DNA from: Pseudomonas sp. 102515
GTDB taxonomy: Bacteria > Pseudomonadota > Gammaproteobacteria > Pseudomonadales > Pseudomonadaceae
Reading direction: 5' to 3'
Assembly: GCF_031085165.1 (NCBI RefSeq)
Contig: NZ_JAVHTY010000005.1
Coordinates: 248,001 to 312,000, forward strand
DNA: 64,000 nucleotides
Positions 26,253-36,770 of the stretch are shown here, piece by piece. Within the stretch, counting starts at the first letter, position 1; the number at the start of each line of letters is the position of its first letter. Both the position numbers and the translations under genes were made by a program. The notes below the pieces were generated by a model that had not been told where the DNA came from, made no database searches, and saw only the letters and a list, made by a program, of their open reading frames with translations.

Positions 26253-27614
26253 ATGCCCGCCTCCCGCTCCCGTCGGACCGTCCTGGTCGTCCTGCTCGGC
26301 CTGCTCCCCACCCTCGCCCTGGCCACGGCCAGCCGGCAGAACACCGAGGAATTCACCCTCGACAATGGCCTCAGGCTGGTGGTCCGCGAAGATCACCGGG
26401 CGCCGGTCGCCGTGGTGCAACTCTGGTACCGCGTGGGTTCGAGCCTGGAAGCGCCCGGTGCGACCGGCTTGTCCCATGCCCTGGAACACCTGATGTTCAA
26501 GGGCAGCCGCAAGCTTGGCGCCGGCGAGGCCTCGCACCTCCTGCGTGACCTGGGCGCCGAGGAAAATGCCTTCACCACCGACGACTACACCGTCTATTAC
26601 CAGTTGCTCGCCCGCGATCGCTTGCCAATGGCCCTGGAGCTGGAAGCCGATCGCATGCAGCACCTGCGCCTGGAACCGGACGAAATCAGCCGCGAGCTGG
26701 AAGTCATCAAGGAAGAACGCCGGCTGCGCACCGACGATCGGCCCGAGGCGCTGTCCTTCGAGCGCTTCAAGGCCGCCGCCTACCCGGCCAGCGGCTACCG
26801 CAACCCCACCATCGGCTGGCCCCAGGACCTGCAGCGCCTCGGCGTGGACGACCTGCGCCGCTGGTACCAGACCTGGTACGCCCCGAACAACGCCACCCTG
26901 GTGGTGGTGGGCGACGTCGAGCCCCAGGCGATCCGTGCCGAGGTGCAGCGCTGGTTCGGCGCCATCCCCCGCAGCGACCTGCCCGCGCCGCGCCGCCCGC
27001 TCGAACTGCCGGCGCCGGGCGAGCGCCGCCTGGACCTGCAGGCCCGCGAACTGCCCAGCCTGCTGATGGGCTTCAACGTGCCCAGCCTGGCCACCGCCGC
27101 CCAGCCGCGCGATGCCTATGCGCTGCAACTGCTGGCCGCCCTGCTCGGCGGCGGCTCGGGCGCACGGCTGCCCAGCCGTCTCGAGCGTGGCGCGGAAGTG
27201 GCCAGCAGCGTGCGCGTCGCCTATGGCGCCTACACCCGCGGCGACAGCCTCTTCCTGCTCAGCGGCGCCCCCAACACCCCGCGCGGCAAGACCCTCGAGC
27301 AACTGGAAGCGGCCTTCTGGGCGCAACTGGACCTGCTCAAGCGCGAGCCGCCCAGCACCGAGGAACTGGGCCGGGTCCGCGCCCTGCTGGTGGCTGGCCT
27401 GGTCTATGGCCGCGACTCCATCACTGCCCAGGCCAGCAGCATCGGTCAGCTGGAAAGCGTCGGCCTCGGCTGGCGCCAGGGCGATCGGTTGCTCGACGAA
27501 CTGAGCCGCGTCACCCCCGACGACCTGCGCCGGGTGGCGCGCACCTACTTCACCCGCGAGCGCCTGACCCTGGCCCAGCTCAAGCCCGCAGCCACCGCGG
27601 AGAATCGTCCATGA
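26253..27614 (+). CDS. M16 family zinc peptidase, catalytic type, secreted
   Basis: 453 residues. N-terminal signal peptide (basic start, LVVLLGLLPTLALATA). The inverted zinc motif HxxEH is His75-Ala-Leu-Glu78-His79 (in GLSHALEHLMFKGS), and the distal Glu lies in the E-L-x-V-I-K-E-E-R region (LEVIKEERRLRTDD). Two M16 repeats, the second being the inactive C-terminal half, give a typical ~50 kDa bacterial processing-peptidase-like protein. ATGA overlap with the next gene. Together they should form a heterodimer in the periplasm (inference). Target unknown. Confidence 0.93.
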   Translation: MPASRSRRTVLVVLLGLLPTLALATASRQNTEEFTLDNGLRLVVREDHRAPVAVVQLWYRVGSSLEAPGATGLSHALEHLMFKGSRKLGAGEASHLLRDLGAEENAFTTDDYTVYYQLLARDRLPMALELEADRMQHLRLEPDEISRELEVIKEERRLRTDDRPEALSFERFKAAAYPASGYRNPTIGWPQDLQRLGVDDLRRWYQTWYAPNNATLVVVGDVEPQAIRAEVQRWFGAIPRSDLPAPRRPLELPAPGERRLDLQARELPSLLMGFNVPSLATAAQPRDAYALQLLAALLGGGSGARLPSRLERGAEVASSVRVAYGAYTRGDSLFLLSGAPNTPRGKTLEQLEAAFWAQLDLLKREPPSTEELGRVRALLVAGLVYGRDSITAQASSIGQLESVGLGWRQGDRLLDELSRVTPDDLRRVARTYFTRERLTLAQLKPAATAENRP

Positions 27615-29050
27615 AACCGCTGCTCTGGCTGTCGCTGTGCCTGCTCGCGGGCTGCCAGTCCCCTACCCCGGTCGGCGACCTGGCGCGCGCCTATCCCGCC
27701 GTGGACAGCCTCAAGACCCTCAAGGACGCACCGCCGCTGGGGCGCCAGCTGGACATCCAGCGCTGGCGGACCGCCGAGGGCGCCCAGGTACTGTTCGTGC
27801 CGGCGCCGGAATTGCCGATGTTCGACGTACGCCTGATCTTCGCCGCCGGTAGCAGCCAGGATGGCGCCACCCCGGGCCTCGCCATGCTGACCAACGGTCT
27901 GCTCAACGAAGGCACCCCGGGACGCGATGCCGGTGCCATCGCCGATGGCTTCGAGCGCCTGGGCGCCGACTTCAGCAACGGCGCCTATCGTGACCAGGCA
28001 GTGGTCGGGCTACGCACCCTCGCCGATCCGGCCCACAGCGAACCGGCCCTGGCGCTGCTGGCCGAGGTGGTGGGTCACCCGACCTTTCCCGCCGAGGCCA
28101 TCCAGCGCATCCGTGACCAGCTGCTGACGCTGATCGCCGCCAGCCGCCGCGAACCGGCCAGCCTGGCGGGTGAAGCCCTGCAGGAGCGTCTCTATGGCAA
28201 CCACCCCTATGCCCATTCGCCGCGAGGCACGGCAGCTGGCCTGGCACGCCTGGATGCGGCCAGCCTCAGGGCCTTCCATGCTCGCGCCTATGCCGCCGGC
28301 AATGCCGTGATCGCCCTTACCGGCGATCTGGATCGGACCCGCGCCGAGCTGATCGCCGCCCAGCTGTCGCGCGCCCTGCCCCGCGGTCCAGCCCTGCCGC
28401 CGCTGCCGGCGCCGGTCCCCGCCGCGCCGGCCCGGGTGCAGCTGGAGGTCCCGGCCCAGCAGACCCGCCTGCTGCTCGGTCAACTCGGCATCACCCGCCG
28501 CGATCCCGACTATGCCGCCCTCTTCGTCGGCAACCAGATCCTCGGCGGTGGCGGTTTCGGCAGTCGCCTGATGACCGAATTGCGCGAACGCCGCGGTCTC
28601 ACCTACGGCGTCAGCTCGGGCTTCACCCCCATGCGTCAGCCGGGTCCCTTCACCCTCGGCCTGCAGACCCGTGCCGAACTGGGCGATGCCAGCCTGGCGC
28701 TGGTCCGCGACCTGCTGCGCGACTACCTGGCCCAGGGCCCCACCCAGGCCGAACTGGACCGCGCCAAGCGGCAGATCGAAGGCAGCTTCCCGCTGGCCAA
28801 CGCCAGCAACGGCGCCATCGTCGCCCAACTGGGCAACATCGGCTTCTACGACCTGCCCAGTAGTTACCTGGACGACTTCCTCCAACAGGTCCGCCGCCTG
28901 ACGGTGGAACAGGTGCATGCCGCCCTGCGGCGCCATCTGGACCCGGAAAAGTTCGTTGTGGTCAGCGCCGGCCCACGGGTCGCCCAGCAGCCGCTGCCGC
29001 CACCCCGCCCTCTTCCCAACCTGCCGCCCAGCGGCATTCCGGAGCACTAG
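27611..29050 (+). CDS. M16 family peptidase-like lipoprotein, non-catalytic subunit
   Basis: 479 residues. A type II signal peptide with lipobox LLAGC places the acylated Cys at position 15. The M16 fold is retained, but the zinc site is gone: where the partner has HALEH, this protein has MLTNG (GLAMLTNGLLNEGT). Thus it is the alpha-like partner of the upstream enzyme. The C-terminal half keeps the substrate-binding R-Y-like element in RERRGLTYGVSSGF. Start overlaps the previous stop (ATGA); rsmD follows 1 base after the stop. Confidence 0.92.
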   Translation: MKPLLWLSLCLLAGCQSPTPVGDLARAYPAVDSLKTLKDAPPLGRQLDIQRWRTAEGAQVLFVPAPELPMFDVRLIFAAGSSQDGATPGLAMLTNGLLNEGTPGRDAGAIADGFERLGADFSNGAYRDQAVVGLRTLADPAHSEPALALLAEVVGHPTFPAEAIQRIRDQLLTLIAASRREPASLAGEALQERLYGNHPYAHSPRGTAAGLARLDAASLRAFHARAYAAGNAVIALTGDLDRTRAELIAAQLSRALPRGPALPPLPAPVPAAPARVQLEVPAQQTRLLLGQLGITRRDPDYAALFVGNQILGGGGFGSRLMTELRERRGLTYGVSSGFTPMRQPGPFTLGLQTRAELGDASLALVRDLLRDYLAQGPTQAELDRAKRQIEGSFPLANASNGAIVAQLGNIGFYDLPSSYLDDFLQQVRRLTVEQVHAALRRHLDPEKFVVVSAGPRVAQQPLPPPRPLPNLPPSGIPEH

Positions 29051-29051
29051 C

Positions 29052-29621
29052 ATGGCCCAGAAGACCGCCAACCAATTGCGCATCATCGGTGGCGACTGGC
29101 GCAGCCGGCGCTTCGTCTTTCCCGAGGCCCTGGGCCTGAGGCCCACGCCCGATCGAGTCCGCGAGACCCTGTTCAACTGGCTGGCCGCCGTCACCCCGGG
29201 CGCCCGGGTGCTCGACCCCTTCGCCGGCAGCGGCGCCCTGCTGCTGGAAGCCCTCTCCCGCGGCGCCGCCCAGGCGCTGGCCTTCGACCTCAATGCCCAG
29301 GCCGCCAGTGCCCTGCGCGGCCATCTGCAGACCCTCGGCTGCGCCCACGCCGAGGTGCGCCAGACCGACGCCCTGCAGGCCCTGGCCAAGCCGGCCGAGG
29401 CGCCCTTCGACCTGGTGTTTCTCGATCCGCCCTTCGGCAAGGACCTGTTGGAGCCGGCCTGCGCGGCCCTGGAAGCCCAGGGCTGGCTGGCCGCGGACGC
29501 CTGGATCTACACCGAGAGCGAGACCCAGCCCTCGCGCCTGACCCTGCCCGCGACCTGGCAGCTGCACCGCGAGAAGAAGACCGGCAACGTCCACTACGCG
29601 CTCTGGCACCGCCAGGCGTGA
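29052..29621 (+). CDS. rsmD: 16S rRNA (guanine966-N2)-methyltransferase
   Basis: 189 residues. Methylates G966 of 16S rRNA in the small subunit. Motifs are RIIGGDWRSRRFVFP, the GLRPTPDRVRETLFNWL block, SAM motif LDPFAGSGALLLEALSRGA, and the catalytic DPPF in FDLVFLDPPFGKDLL. The ATG is one base after the upstream stop. The TGA stop overlaps the GTG of the next gene. Confidence 0.95.
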   Translation: MAQKTANQLRIIGGDWRSRRFVFPEALGLRPTPDRVRETLFNWLAAVTPGARVLDPFAGSGALLLEALSRGAAQALAFDLNAQAASALRGHLQTLGCAHAEVRQTDALQALAKPAEAPFDLVFLDPPFGKDLLEPACAALEAQGWLAADAWIYTESETQPSRLTLPATWQLHREKKTGNVHYALWHRQA

Positions 29622-30619
29622 ACAGCGCACCCTTTCGCCCGGCGCGCTGGCTCCCCGGCCCGCACCTGCAGACCCTCTGGGGCTCGCTGTGGCGCCGCCT
29701 GCCGCCCATCACCCGGCCGCGGGAACGGCTGTGGCTGGAGGATGGCGACTTCCTCGATCTGGACTGGTACCACGCCGAGGATCCACGCGCGCCGCTGGTG
29801 CTGATCGCCCACGGCCTGACCGGCAGCTCCGGTTCCCACTATGTGCTCGGCCTGCAATTCGCCCTCGCCGCCCGCGGCTGGGCCAGCGTCGGCCTCAACT
29901 GGCGCGGCTGCTCCGGCGAACCCAACCGCCTGCCGCGCGGCTATCACTCCGGCGTCAGCGAAGACCTGGCGGCGGTGGTGCGCCATCTGCAGGCCAGTCG
30001 TCCGGACGCCCCCCTGTATGCGGTGGGCTTTTCCCTTGGTGGCAACGTGCTGCTCAAGTATCTGGGCGAGCGCGGCCAGGACAGCGGCCTGCGCGCCGCG
30101 GCTGCGGTCTCGGTGCCCTTTCGCCTGGACCTCTGCGCCGATCGCATCGGCATCGGCTTCTCGCGCCTCTATCAGCGGCACTTCATCCGCGAACTGGCGC
30201 GCTACGTGCGCGACAAGCAGGCGCTGTTCGACCGTGAGCACCATCCCGAGCAACACGAGATCCTCGCGCGCCTGGGGCCGCCCGAGGGGCTCAAGACCTT
30301 CTGGGACTTCGACGACCGCTACACCGCGCCCCTGCACGGCTTTCGCGATGCCCAGGACTATTACCGCCAGGCCTCCAGCCGCTACTACCTGGGGGGCATC
30401 CGCATCCCCACCTTGCTGATCCAGGCCGAGGATGACCCCTTCATCGGCACCGACGCCCTGCCCGCCCGCGCCGAACTGGCGCCCGACACCCTGTTCGAGC
30501 GCCTGCCCCATGGCGGCCACGTGGGTTTCGTCGGCGGCGCCTTCCGCGATCCGGACTACTATCTGGAAAGACGCATCCCCGACTGGCTGGTCAGCCAGCG
30601 GGCAGCGCCACCCGGCTGA
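29618..30619 (+). CDS. YheT-type alpha/beta hydrolase
   Basis: 333 residues. The N-terminus FRPARWLPGPHLQTLWGSLWRR is diagnostic of the YheT/ABHD1-3 esterase group. The oxyanion/HG element is LIAHGLTGSSGSHY, the nucleophile elbow GFSLGGNVLLKYLGE, with the acid in AEDDPFIG and the catalytic His in PHGGHVGFVGG. Probably a lipid or ester hydrolase; substrate unknown. GTG start overlapping the rsmD stop (GTGA). End of the four-gene unit that begins with the M16 pair. Confidence 0.9.
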   Translation: MNSAPFRPARWLPGPHLQTLWGSLWRRLPPITRPRERLWLEDGDFLDLDWYHAEDPRAPLVLIAHGLTGSSGSHYVLGLQFALAARGWASVGLNWRGCSGEPNRLPRGYHSGVSEDLAAVVRHLQASRPDAPLYAVGFSLGGNVLLKYLGERGQDSGLRAAAAVSVPFRLDLCADRIGIGFSRLYQRHFIRELARYVRDKQALFDREHHPEQHEILARLGPPEGLKTFWDFDDRYTAPLHGFRDAQDYYRQASSRYYLGGIRIPTLLIQAEDDPFIGTDALPARAELAPDTLFERLPHGGHVGFVGGAFRDPDYYLERRIPDWLVSQRAAPPG

Positions 30620-30622
30620 TAA

Positions 30623-31558
<936 letters not shown>

Positions 31559-31581
31559 ACAACCTGGCCTGGCACCAGGGC

Positions 31582-31938
31582 CTATTCGGTACGCCCGTAC
31601 CCGCTCTGGGTGCAGCCCAGGCAGCGCACGAAGGCCGCCTTGCCCGGCTCGACCACCAGGGCCTTGCCGGCCTTGCCGATGTTACCGCCGGCGGCGGTGA
31701 ACGGCAGACTGACCACGAAAGCCCCCGCACCGATCACGGTGGCGGCGATCAGCAGCGGCCGCGCGATCAGCAGATCGCCGATCATGGAAAAGGCGGCGGG
31801 AGCCTGGGCTTCACCGAACGCCTGGTCGGCGGTCTGATATTCGGTGACGTCACCCTGGGCCTGCTGCGCCTGCGCCGGCAAGACCTGCATCGTCAGGGCC
31901 AGCGCCAGCACGGCAGCCAGGCTACGGAACGGATTCAT
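31582..31938 (-). CDS. Small exported or membrane protein of unknown function
   Basis: 118 residues. Signal peptide ([24 protein letters not shown]), a short Gln/Ala-rich stretch, one membrane segment ([22 protein letters not shown]), and a C-terminal tail with [19 protein letters not shown]. The closely spaced cysteines (CLGC) near the end may bind a metal or form a disulfide. I recognise no named domain; similar proteins in Pseudomonas are carried as hypothetical. A TATAGT hexamer at 31978-31983 on the minus strand could be its -10. Confidence 0.75.
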   Translation of the reverse strand: MNPFRSLAAVLALALTMQVLPAQAQQAQGDVTEYQTADQAFGEAQAPAAFSMIGDLLIARPLLIAATVIGAGAFVVSLPFTAAGGNIGKAGKALVVEPGKAAFVRCLGCTQSGYGRTE

Positions 31939-31988
31939 ACGGCTGATCCCTTGCGCGATTGTGATGGTGGTCCCTGGACTATAACAGG

Positions 31989-32013
31989 CCGCCCGCACTT
32001 GTCATGCGGGCGG
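31989..32013 (-). terminator. Hairpin after lgt
   Basis: 9-bp perfect stem CCGCCCGCA / TGCGGGCGG with a seven-base loop, 11 bases past the lgt stop. On the minus strand it is not followed by a T-run. Confidence 0.45.
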
Positions 32014-32023
32014 TCCCCAGACG

Positions 32024-32836
32024 TCATTCGGTGCGGACGACCGGCTGCGGCGCGCGACGATGGGCATAGACCATCAGCGCGATACCGCCCAGTACCATGG
32101 GCACGCAGAGCACCTGCCCCATGGTCAGCCAGCCCCAGGCCAAATAGCCGAGCTGGGCGTCGGGCACCCGGACGAATTCGACGATGAAGCGGAAGATGCC
32201 GTAGCAGAGCACGAACAGGCCGGACACGGCCATGGTCGGCCGCGGCTTGCGCGAGTAGAGCCAGAGAATGACGAACAGCGCCACGCCTTCCAGGGCGAAC
32301 TGATAGAGCTGCGACGGATGCCGCGGCAGCTGGGCCGGATCGCTGTAGGGCGGGAAGATCATCGCCCAGGGCACGTCGGTGGGCTTGCCCCAGAGTTCGG
32401 CGTTGATGAAGTTGCCGATGCGGCCGGCACCTAGGCCGATGGGTACCAGCGGGGCGATGAAGTCCATTAGCTCGAAGAAGCCCTTGTTGTGGCGCTTGCC
32501 GAACCACCAGACCGCCAGGATCACCCCGAGCAGGCCGCCGTGAAAGGACATGCCGCCCTTCCAGACCTCGAAGATCAGCGTCGGATTGGCGATGTATTCC
32601 GCCAAATTGTAGAACAGCACGTAGCCGAGTCGCCCACCGGCGATGACCCCCAGCGCCACCCAGAACACCAGGTCGGACAGGGTCTCGCTGGTCCAGCGCG
32701 GATCGAAGCGATTCAGTCGCCGCTTGGCCAGCCACCAGGCGCCGCCGATCCCCACCAGGTACATGAGCCCGTACCAGTGGATCTTCAGCGGCCCCAGCGA
32801 CAGGGCCACCGGGTCTATTTGCGGATACGGCAGCAT
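32024..32836 (-). CDS. lgt: Prolipoprotein diacylglyceryl transferase
   Basis: 270 residues, seven membrane segments expected. First enzyme of lipoprotein maturation, adding diacylglycerol to the lipobox Cys. Motifs: [11 protein letters not shown], the catalytic-region [14 protein letters not shown], and the signature [19 protein letters not shown]-like stretch (here [18 protein letters not shown]). The start [17 protein letters not shown] has a perfect AAGGAGG site 5 bases upstream. A TSUP permease gene lies upstream on the same strand, 19 bases apart. Confidence 0.96.
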   Translation of the reverse strand: MLPYPQIDPVALSLGPLKIHWYGLMYLVGIGGAWWLAKRRLNRFDPRWTSETLSDLVFWVALGVIAGGRLGYVLFYNLAEYIANPTLIFEVWKGGMSFHGGLLGVILAVWWFGKRHNKGFFELMDFIAPLVPIGLGAGRIGNFINAELWGKPTDVPWAMIFPPYSDPAQLPRHPSQLYQFALEGVALFVILWLYSRKPRPTMAVSGLFVLCYGIFRFIVEFVRVPDAQLGYLAWGWLTMGQVLCVPMVLGGIALMVYAHRRAPQPVVRTE

Positions 32837-32855
32837 GGTGCCTCCTTGAAAGGGA

Positions 32856-33638
32856 TCAGAGTAAGAAGTTGAGACCGACGCCGAACAGCAGCAGGGCGAA
32901 CAGGCGCTTGAGCAGCCGGGGCGACAGGCGATGGGCCAGGCGCGCACCGAAACGGGCCGAGGACATGCTGGTCAGGGCGATGCCCAGCAAGGCCGGCAGA
33001 TAGACATAGCCCAGACTCCAGGCGGGCAGACCTGGCTGTTGCCAGCCGACCAGGATGAAGGACAGCGCCCCGGACAGGGCGATGGGCAGGCCACAGGCCG
33101 CCGAGGTGGCCACCGCCTGCTGCATCGACAGGCTGCGCCAGACCAGGAAAGGCACGGTGAGCGAACCGCCGCCGATGCCGAAGATCGCCGAGGCCCAGCC
33201 GATCACCGCTCCCGCCACCGTCAGCGCCGGCTTGCCGGGCTCGCCGGCCTGGCATCTGGGGCGCAGGTCCAGCGCCAGCTGGAGGGCGATGAGAATGGCG
33301 AAGGTGCCGATGATCTTCTGCAGCAGCGGGCCATGGATGGCGGCGGCGGTCAGGGCGCCCAGGGCGCTGCCGAAGACGATGCCCAGGGCCATCCAGGCGA
33401 ACAGCCGCCAGCGTACGGCGCCGAGCCGATGATGGGCCCAGACGGAATTCAGCGAGGTGAAGACGATGGTGGCCAGCGAGGTGCCTACCGCCAGGTGGGT
33501 GAGGATGTCCGGATCGAGGCCCTTGGCGGTAAAGCTGTAGACCAGCACCGGCACGATGATCAGGCCACCGCCGACCCCGAACAGACCGGCCAGCAGCCCG
33601 GCGCAGGCGCCGAGCACCAGGAAGAGCAAGAGATCCAT
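32856..33638 (-). CDS. TSUP/TauE-SafE family membrane permease
   Basis: 260 residues with about eight hydrophobic segments. Repeated TSUP motif: [19 protein letters not shown] in the first half and [21 protein letters not shown] in the second. Family members export sulfite, sulfoacetate or other small sulfur anions; the substrate here is not known. Two adjacent ATGs (33641, 33638) are possible; the second has better spacing to CGAGG. Upstream of lgt and probably co-transcribed. Confidence 0.9.
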   Translation of the reverse strand: MDLLLFLVLGACAGLLAGLFGVGGGLIIVPVLVYSFTAKGLDPDILTHLAVGTSLATIVFTSLNSVWAHHRLGAVRWRLFAWMALGIVFGSALGALTAAAIHGPLLQKIIGTFAILIALQLALDLRPRCQAGEPGKPALTVAGAVIGWASAIFGIGGGSLTVPFLVWRSLSMQQAVATSAACGLPIALSGALSFILVGWQQPGLPAWSLGYVYLPALLGIALTSMSSARFGARLAHRLSPRLLKRLFALLLFGVGLNFLL

Positions 33639-33679
33639 CATCACCTCGGGCGCAAGAGGCGGCATGGTACGCCGCTACC

Positions 33680-33711
33680 TGTCAGGCGGGAAGCAGCCTT
33701 CCCGCCTGACA
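33680..33711 (-). terminator. Strong hairpin after ptsP
   Basis: 14-bp perfect stem TGTCAGGCGGGAAG / CTTCCCGCCTGACA with a CAGC loop, 3 bases past the ptsP stop. No T-run follows on the minus strand, unlike other terminators here; probably a terminator or RNA stabiliser. Confidence 0.65.
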
Positions 33712-33714
33712 CGC

Positions 33715-35994
33715 TCAGCTCTGGACGCTGGCTGCCGGGTTGATCACCCGGCCCAGTCCGAGATTGCGCAAGGCCAGGTGCAGGGCGCTATGGATGACCT
33801 GGGGATTGTCGATCTGGCGCATCTGCTGCACCAGCTCGCGGGCCTTTTCCAGGGTGACCTGGCGCAACAGCCACTTCACCTTGGGCAGGTTGGTGGCGTT
33901 CATCGACAGGGTATCGAAGCCCATGCCCATGAGCAGCACCGCCGCCGCCGGATCGCCGGCCATCTCGCCGCAGATGCTGACCGGCACCCCTTCGGCATGG
34001 GCGCCATCCACCACCTGTTGCAGCGCCTGCAGCACCGCCGGGTGGAAGTAGTCGTAGAGATCGGCCACACGTGGATTGTTGCGATCCACCGCCAGCAGGT
34101 ACTGGGTCAGGTCGTTGGAACCCACCGAGATGAAGTCCACCTGACGCGCCAGGTCGCGGGCCTGGTAGACCGCCGAAGGCACCTCGACCATGACGCCCAC
34201 CGGCGGCATGGGGATATCGACGCCTTCGTCACGCACCTCGCACCAGGCACGGTGCAGCAGGTGCTGGGACTCCTCCACCTCGTGCACGCCGGAAATCATC
34301 GGCAGCATGATGCGCAGGTTGTTCAGGCCCTCGCTGGCCTTGAGCATGGCGCGCGTCTGCACCAGGAAGATTTCCGGGTGGTCCAGGGTGACGCGGATTC
34401 CGCGCCAGCCGAGGAAGGGGTTGTCTTCCTTGATCGGGAAATAGGACAGCGCCTTGTCGCCGCCGATGTCCAGGGTACGCATGGTCACCGGCGCCGGATG
34501 GAAGGCGGCCAGTTGCTCGCGATAGATGGACAGCTGTTCCTTCTCGCTGGGAAAGCGCTCGTTGACCATGAAGGGCACTTCGGTGCGGTACAGCCCCACG
34601 CCTTCGGCGCCCCGCTGCTGGGCACGCGCCACGTCGGCCATCAGGCCGGTGTTGACCCACAGCGGCATGCGGTGACCGTCGAGGGTCTCGCAGGGCAGGC
34701 TGCGCAAGGCGTCGAGGCCCTGGGTCAGCTGGCGCTCCTCTTCCACCACGTCGCCATACTGCTTGATCAGCGTCGGCGACGGATTGGTGAAGATCTCGCC
34801 GTGGTAGCCATCGACGATGAGGTCGATGCCGTCCACCTTGGAATACGGCAGGTCCACCGCGCCCATGACGGTGGGCACGCCCATGGCGCGCGCCAGGATG
34901 GCCACGTGGGAGTTGCCCGAGCCGAGCACCGAGATCAGGCCGACCAGACGCCCTTCGGGCACCTCGCCGAGCATGGCCGGCGAGAGCTCCTCGCTGACCA
35001 GGATGGTGTTTTCCGGATAGATCAGGCAGGCCTGGTGGGCCTGCTGCAGATAGGCCAGCAGCCGGCGACCGAGGTCGCGCACGTCGGCGGCGCGTTCGCG
35101 CAGATAGGCGTCGTCCATCAGCTCGAAGCGCTGGACGTGCTCCATCACCACCTGGCGCAGGGCGCCCTGGGCCCACTGGCCGCTCTTGATGATGGTGGTC
35201 ACCTCGTTACCGAGGGCGGCGTCGTCGAGCATCATCAGGTAGACGTCGAACAGCGCCTGCTCTTCCTTGCGCAACTGGGTGGACAGGCGCTTGGACAGCG
35301 CCTTCATGTCCGCCCGTACGCCTTCGATAGCGGTGCGGAACAGCTGCAACTCGGCGTCGATGTCGGTCACGGTCTTGTCCGGGACCACTTCCAGGTCGGC
35401 CGGTGGCAGGACCACCACGGCCTTGCCGACGCCGACCCCGGGTGAACCGGGAATGCCGACGAAACGGGCCTCCTGGATACCCCGGCCCTGCCGATCCAGA
35501 CCGCGGATGGTCCCGGTGGCCTCGGCATGGGCGATCACCCCGGCGAGCTGGGCGCTCATGGTCACCAGGAAGGCCTCCTCACCCTCGTCGAACTGGCGAC
35601 GCTCCTTCTGCTGCACCACCAGCACGCCCATGACGCGCCGGTGGTGGATGATGGGCGCACCGAGAAAGGAGGCATAGCGTTCTTCGCCAGTCTCGGCAAA
35701 GTAGCGAAAGCGCGGGTGACTGGCGGCGTCTTCGAGATTGAGCGGCTCTTCGCGGGTCCCGACCAGGCCGACCAGGCCCTCGTTGGGCGCCATGCTGACG
35801 CGACCGATGGACTTCTTGTTGAGGCCTTCGGTGGCCATCAGCACGAAACGGTTGGTGTCCGGATCCAGCAGATAGACGGAGCAGACCTGCGACTGCATGG
35901 CCGCGCGGACGCGCTGCACGATGATGGACAGTGCCGACCCCAGATCCTTGGCGGCATTGACCTCCTGGACGATCTTGCGCAGAACTGCAAGCAT
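33715..35994 (-). CDS. ptsP: Phosphoenolpyruvate-protein phosphotransferase PtsP (EI-Ntr)
   Basis: 759 residues. First kinase of the nitrogen-related phosphotransferase system, passing phosphate from PEP to NPr. N-terminal GAF domain (about 18-165, VCSVYLLDPDTNRFVLMA), then the Enzyme I region: N-terminal swivel domain, the phospho-His in SGNSHVAILARAMGVPT, the PEP-binding barrel (MRTLDIGGDKALSYF, LPMISGVHEV, VGVMVEVPSA, DFISVGSNDLTQYLL), and CGEMAGDP. Upstream gene rppH is on the same strand (111 bases apart), as in other gammaproteobacteria. Confidence 0.96.
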   Translation of the reverse strand: MLAVLRKIVQEVNAAKDLGSALSIIVQRVRAAMQSQVCSVYLLDPDTNRFVLMATEGLNKKSIGRVSMAPNEGLVGLVGTREEPLNLEDAASHPRFRYFAETGEERYASFLGAPIIHHRRVMGVLVVQQKERRQFDEGEEAFLVTMSAQLAGVIAHAEATGTIRGLDRQGRGIQEARFVGIPGSPGVGVGKAVVVLPPADLEVVPDKTVTDIDAELQLFRTAIEGVRADMKALSKRLSTQLRKEEQALFDVYLMMLDDAALGNEVTTIIKSGQWAQGALRQVVMEHVQRFELMDDAYLRERAADVRDLGRRLLAYLQQAHQACLIYPENTILVSEELSPAMLGEVPEGRLVGLISVLGSGNSHVAILARAMGVPTVMGAVDLPYSKVDGIDLIVDGYHGEIFTNPSPTLIKQYGDVVEEERQLTQGLDALRSLPCETLDGHRMPLWVNTGLMADVARAQQRGAEGVGLYRTEVPFMVNERFPSEKEQLSIYREQLAAFHPAPVTMRTLDIGGDKALSYFPIKEDNPFLGWRGIRVTLDHPEIFLVQTRAMLKASEGLNNLRIMLPMISGVHEVEESQHLLHRAWCEVRDEGVDIPMPPVGVMVEVPSAVYQARDLARQVDFISVGSNDLTQYLLAVDRNNPRVADLYDYFHPAVLQALQQVVDGAHAEGVPVSICGEMAGDPAAAVLLMGMGFDTLSMNATNLPKVKWLLRQVTLEKARELVQQMRQIDNPQVIHSALHLALRNLGLGRVINPAASVQS

Positions 35995-36105
35995 CTAGCG
36001 CCTCCGCAGCCGACGCCCGGCGGAGCCGCCGGCGTGCATCACGTGTCGTTCATCCTGCATGACCACAGCTTCTCCTCACCTCTTTCGCACCGGCCGTACC
36101 GGTAA

Positions 36106-36579
36106 TCAGGCCAGCAAGCGGGGTGCCAACTCCTTGAGCGCCCGCCGATAGACCTCTCGCTTGAAGGTCACCACCTGGCCCAATGGGTACCAGTAGCTTA
36201 CCCAGCGCCAGCCATCGAATTCCGGCTTGCCCGTCACATCCATCCGCACCCGCTGCTCTTCCGCGGTCAGCCGCAGCAGAAACCACTTCTGCTTCTGGCC
36301 GATGCACAGCGGACGGCTGTGGGTGCGCACCATGCGCTGCGGCAGACGATAGCGCAACCAGCCCCGGGTACAGGCCAGGATGCGGACGTCATCGGGGCTC
36401 AGCCCCACCTCTTCGTTCAGCTCCCGGTACAGCGCCTCTTCGGGCGTTTCCCGGTCATCTATCCCACCCTGGGGGAACTGCCAGGCATCCTGGTTGATGC
36501 GGCGGGCCCACAGTACTTGGCCGGCATCGTTGGCGAGAATGATGCCGACATTGGGGCGAAAACCATCAGCGTCGATCAC
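36106..36579 (-). CDS. rppH: RNA pyrophosphohydrolase
   Basis: 157 residues. Nudix enzyme that removes pyrophosphate from mRNA 5' ends to trigger decay. The Nudix box reads [23 protein letters not shown] in order G-x5-E-x7-REUx[17 protein letters not shown] is the family N-terminus, so the start is taken as GTG at 36579 with AAGGG upstream; a longer frame begins at ATG 36621. Sits before ptsP. RppH and PtsP adjacency is a conserved gammaproteobacterial arrangement. Confidence 0.94.
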   Translation of the reverse strand: MIDADGFRPNVGIILANDAGQVLWARRINQDAWQFPQGGIDDRETPEEALYRELNEEVGLSPDDVRILACTRGWLRYRLPQRMVRTHSRPLCIGQKQKWFLLRLTAEEQRVRMDVTGKPEFDGWRWVSYWYPLGQVVTFKREVYRRALKELAPRLLA

Positions 36580-36770
36580 GGCTGCCACCCTTGAAAAATA
36601 TCGTTGCCCGCATTGTTCCACAAAGCCCGACAGCCCAGCAATGCAAGCTCCGGACCGACTGGGGCGCGGCCGACCGGCGCAGGCTCACGGCGGCTGCCGC
36701 GACCTGCAAAAGCCCGCATTATGGTGGTCGCTAGCTGAACGTCGGCTTAAGGGCCGGCAAACGTCGCGCT

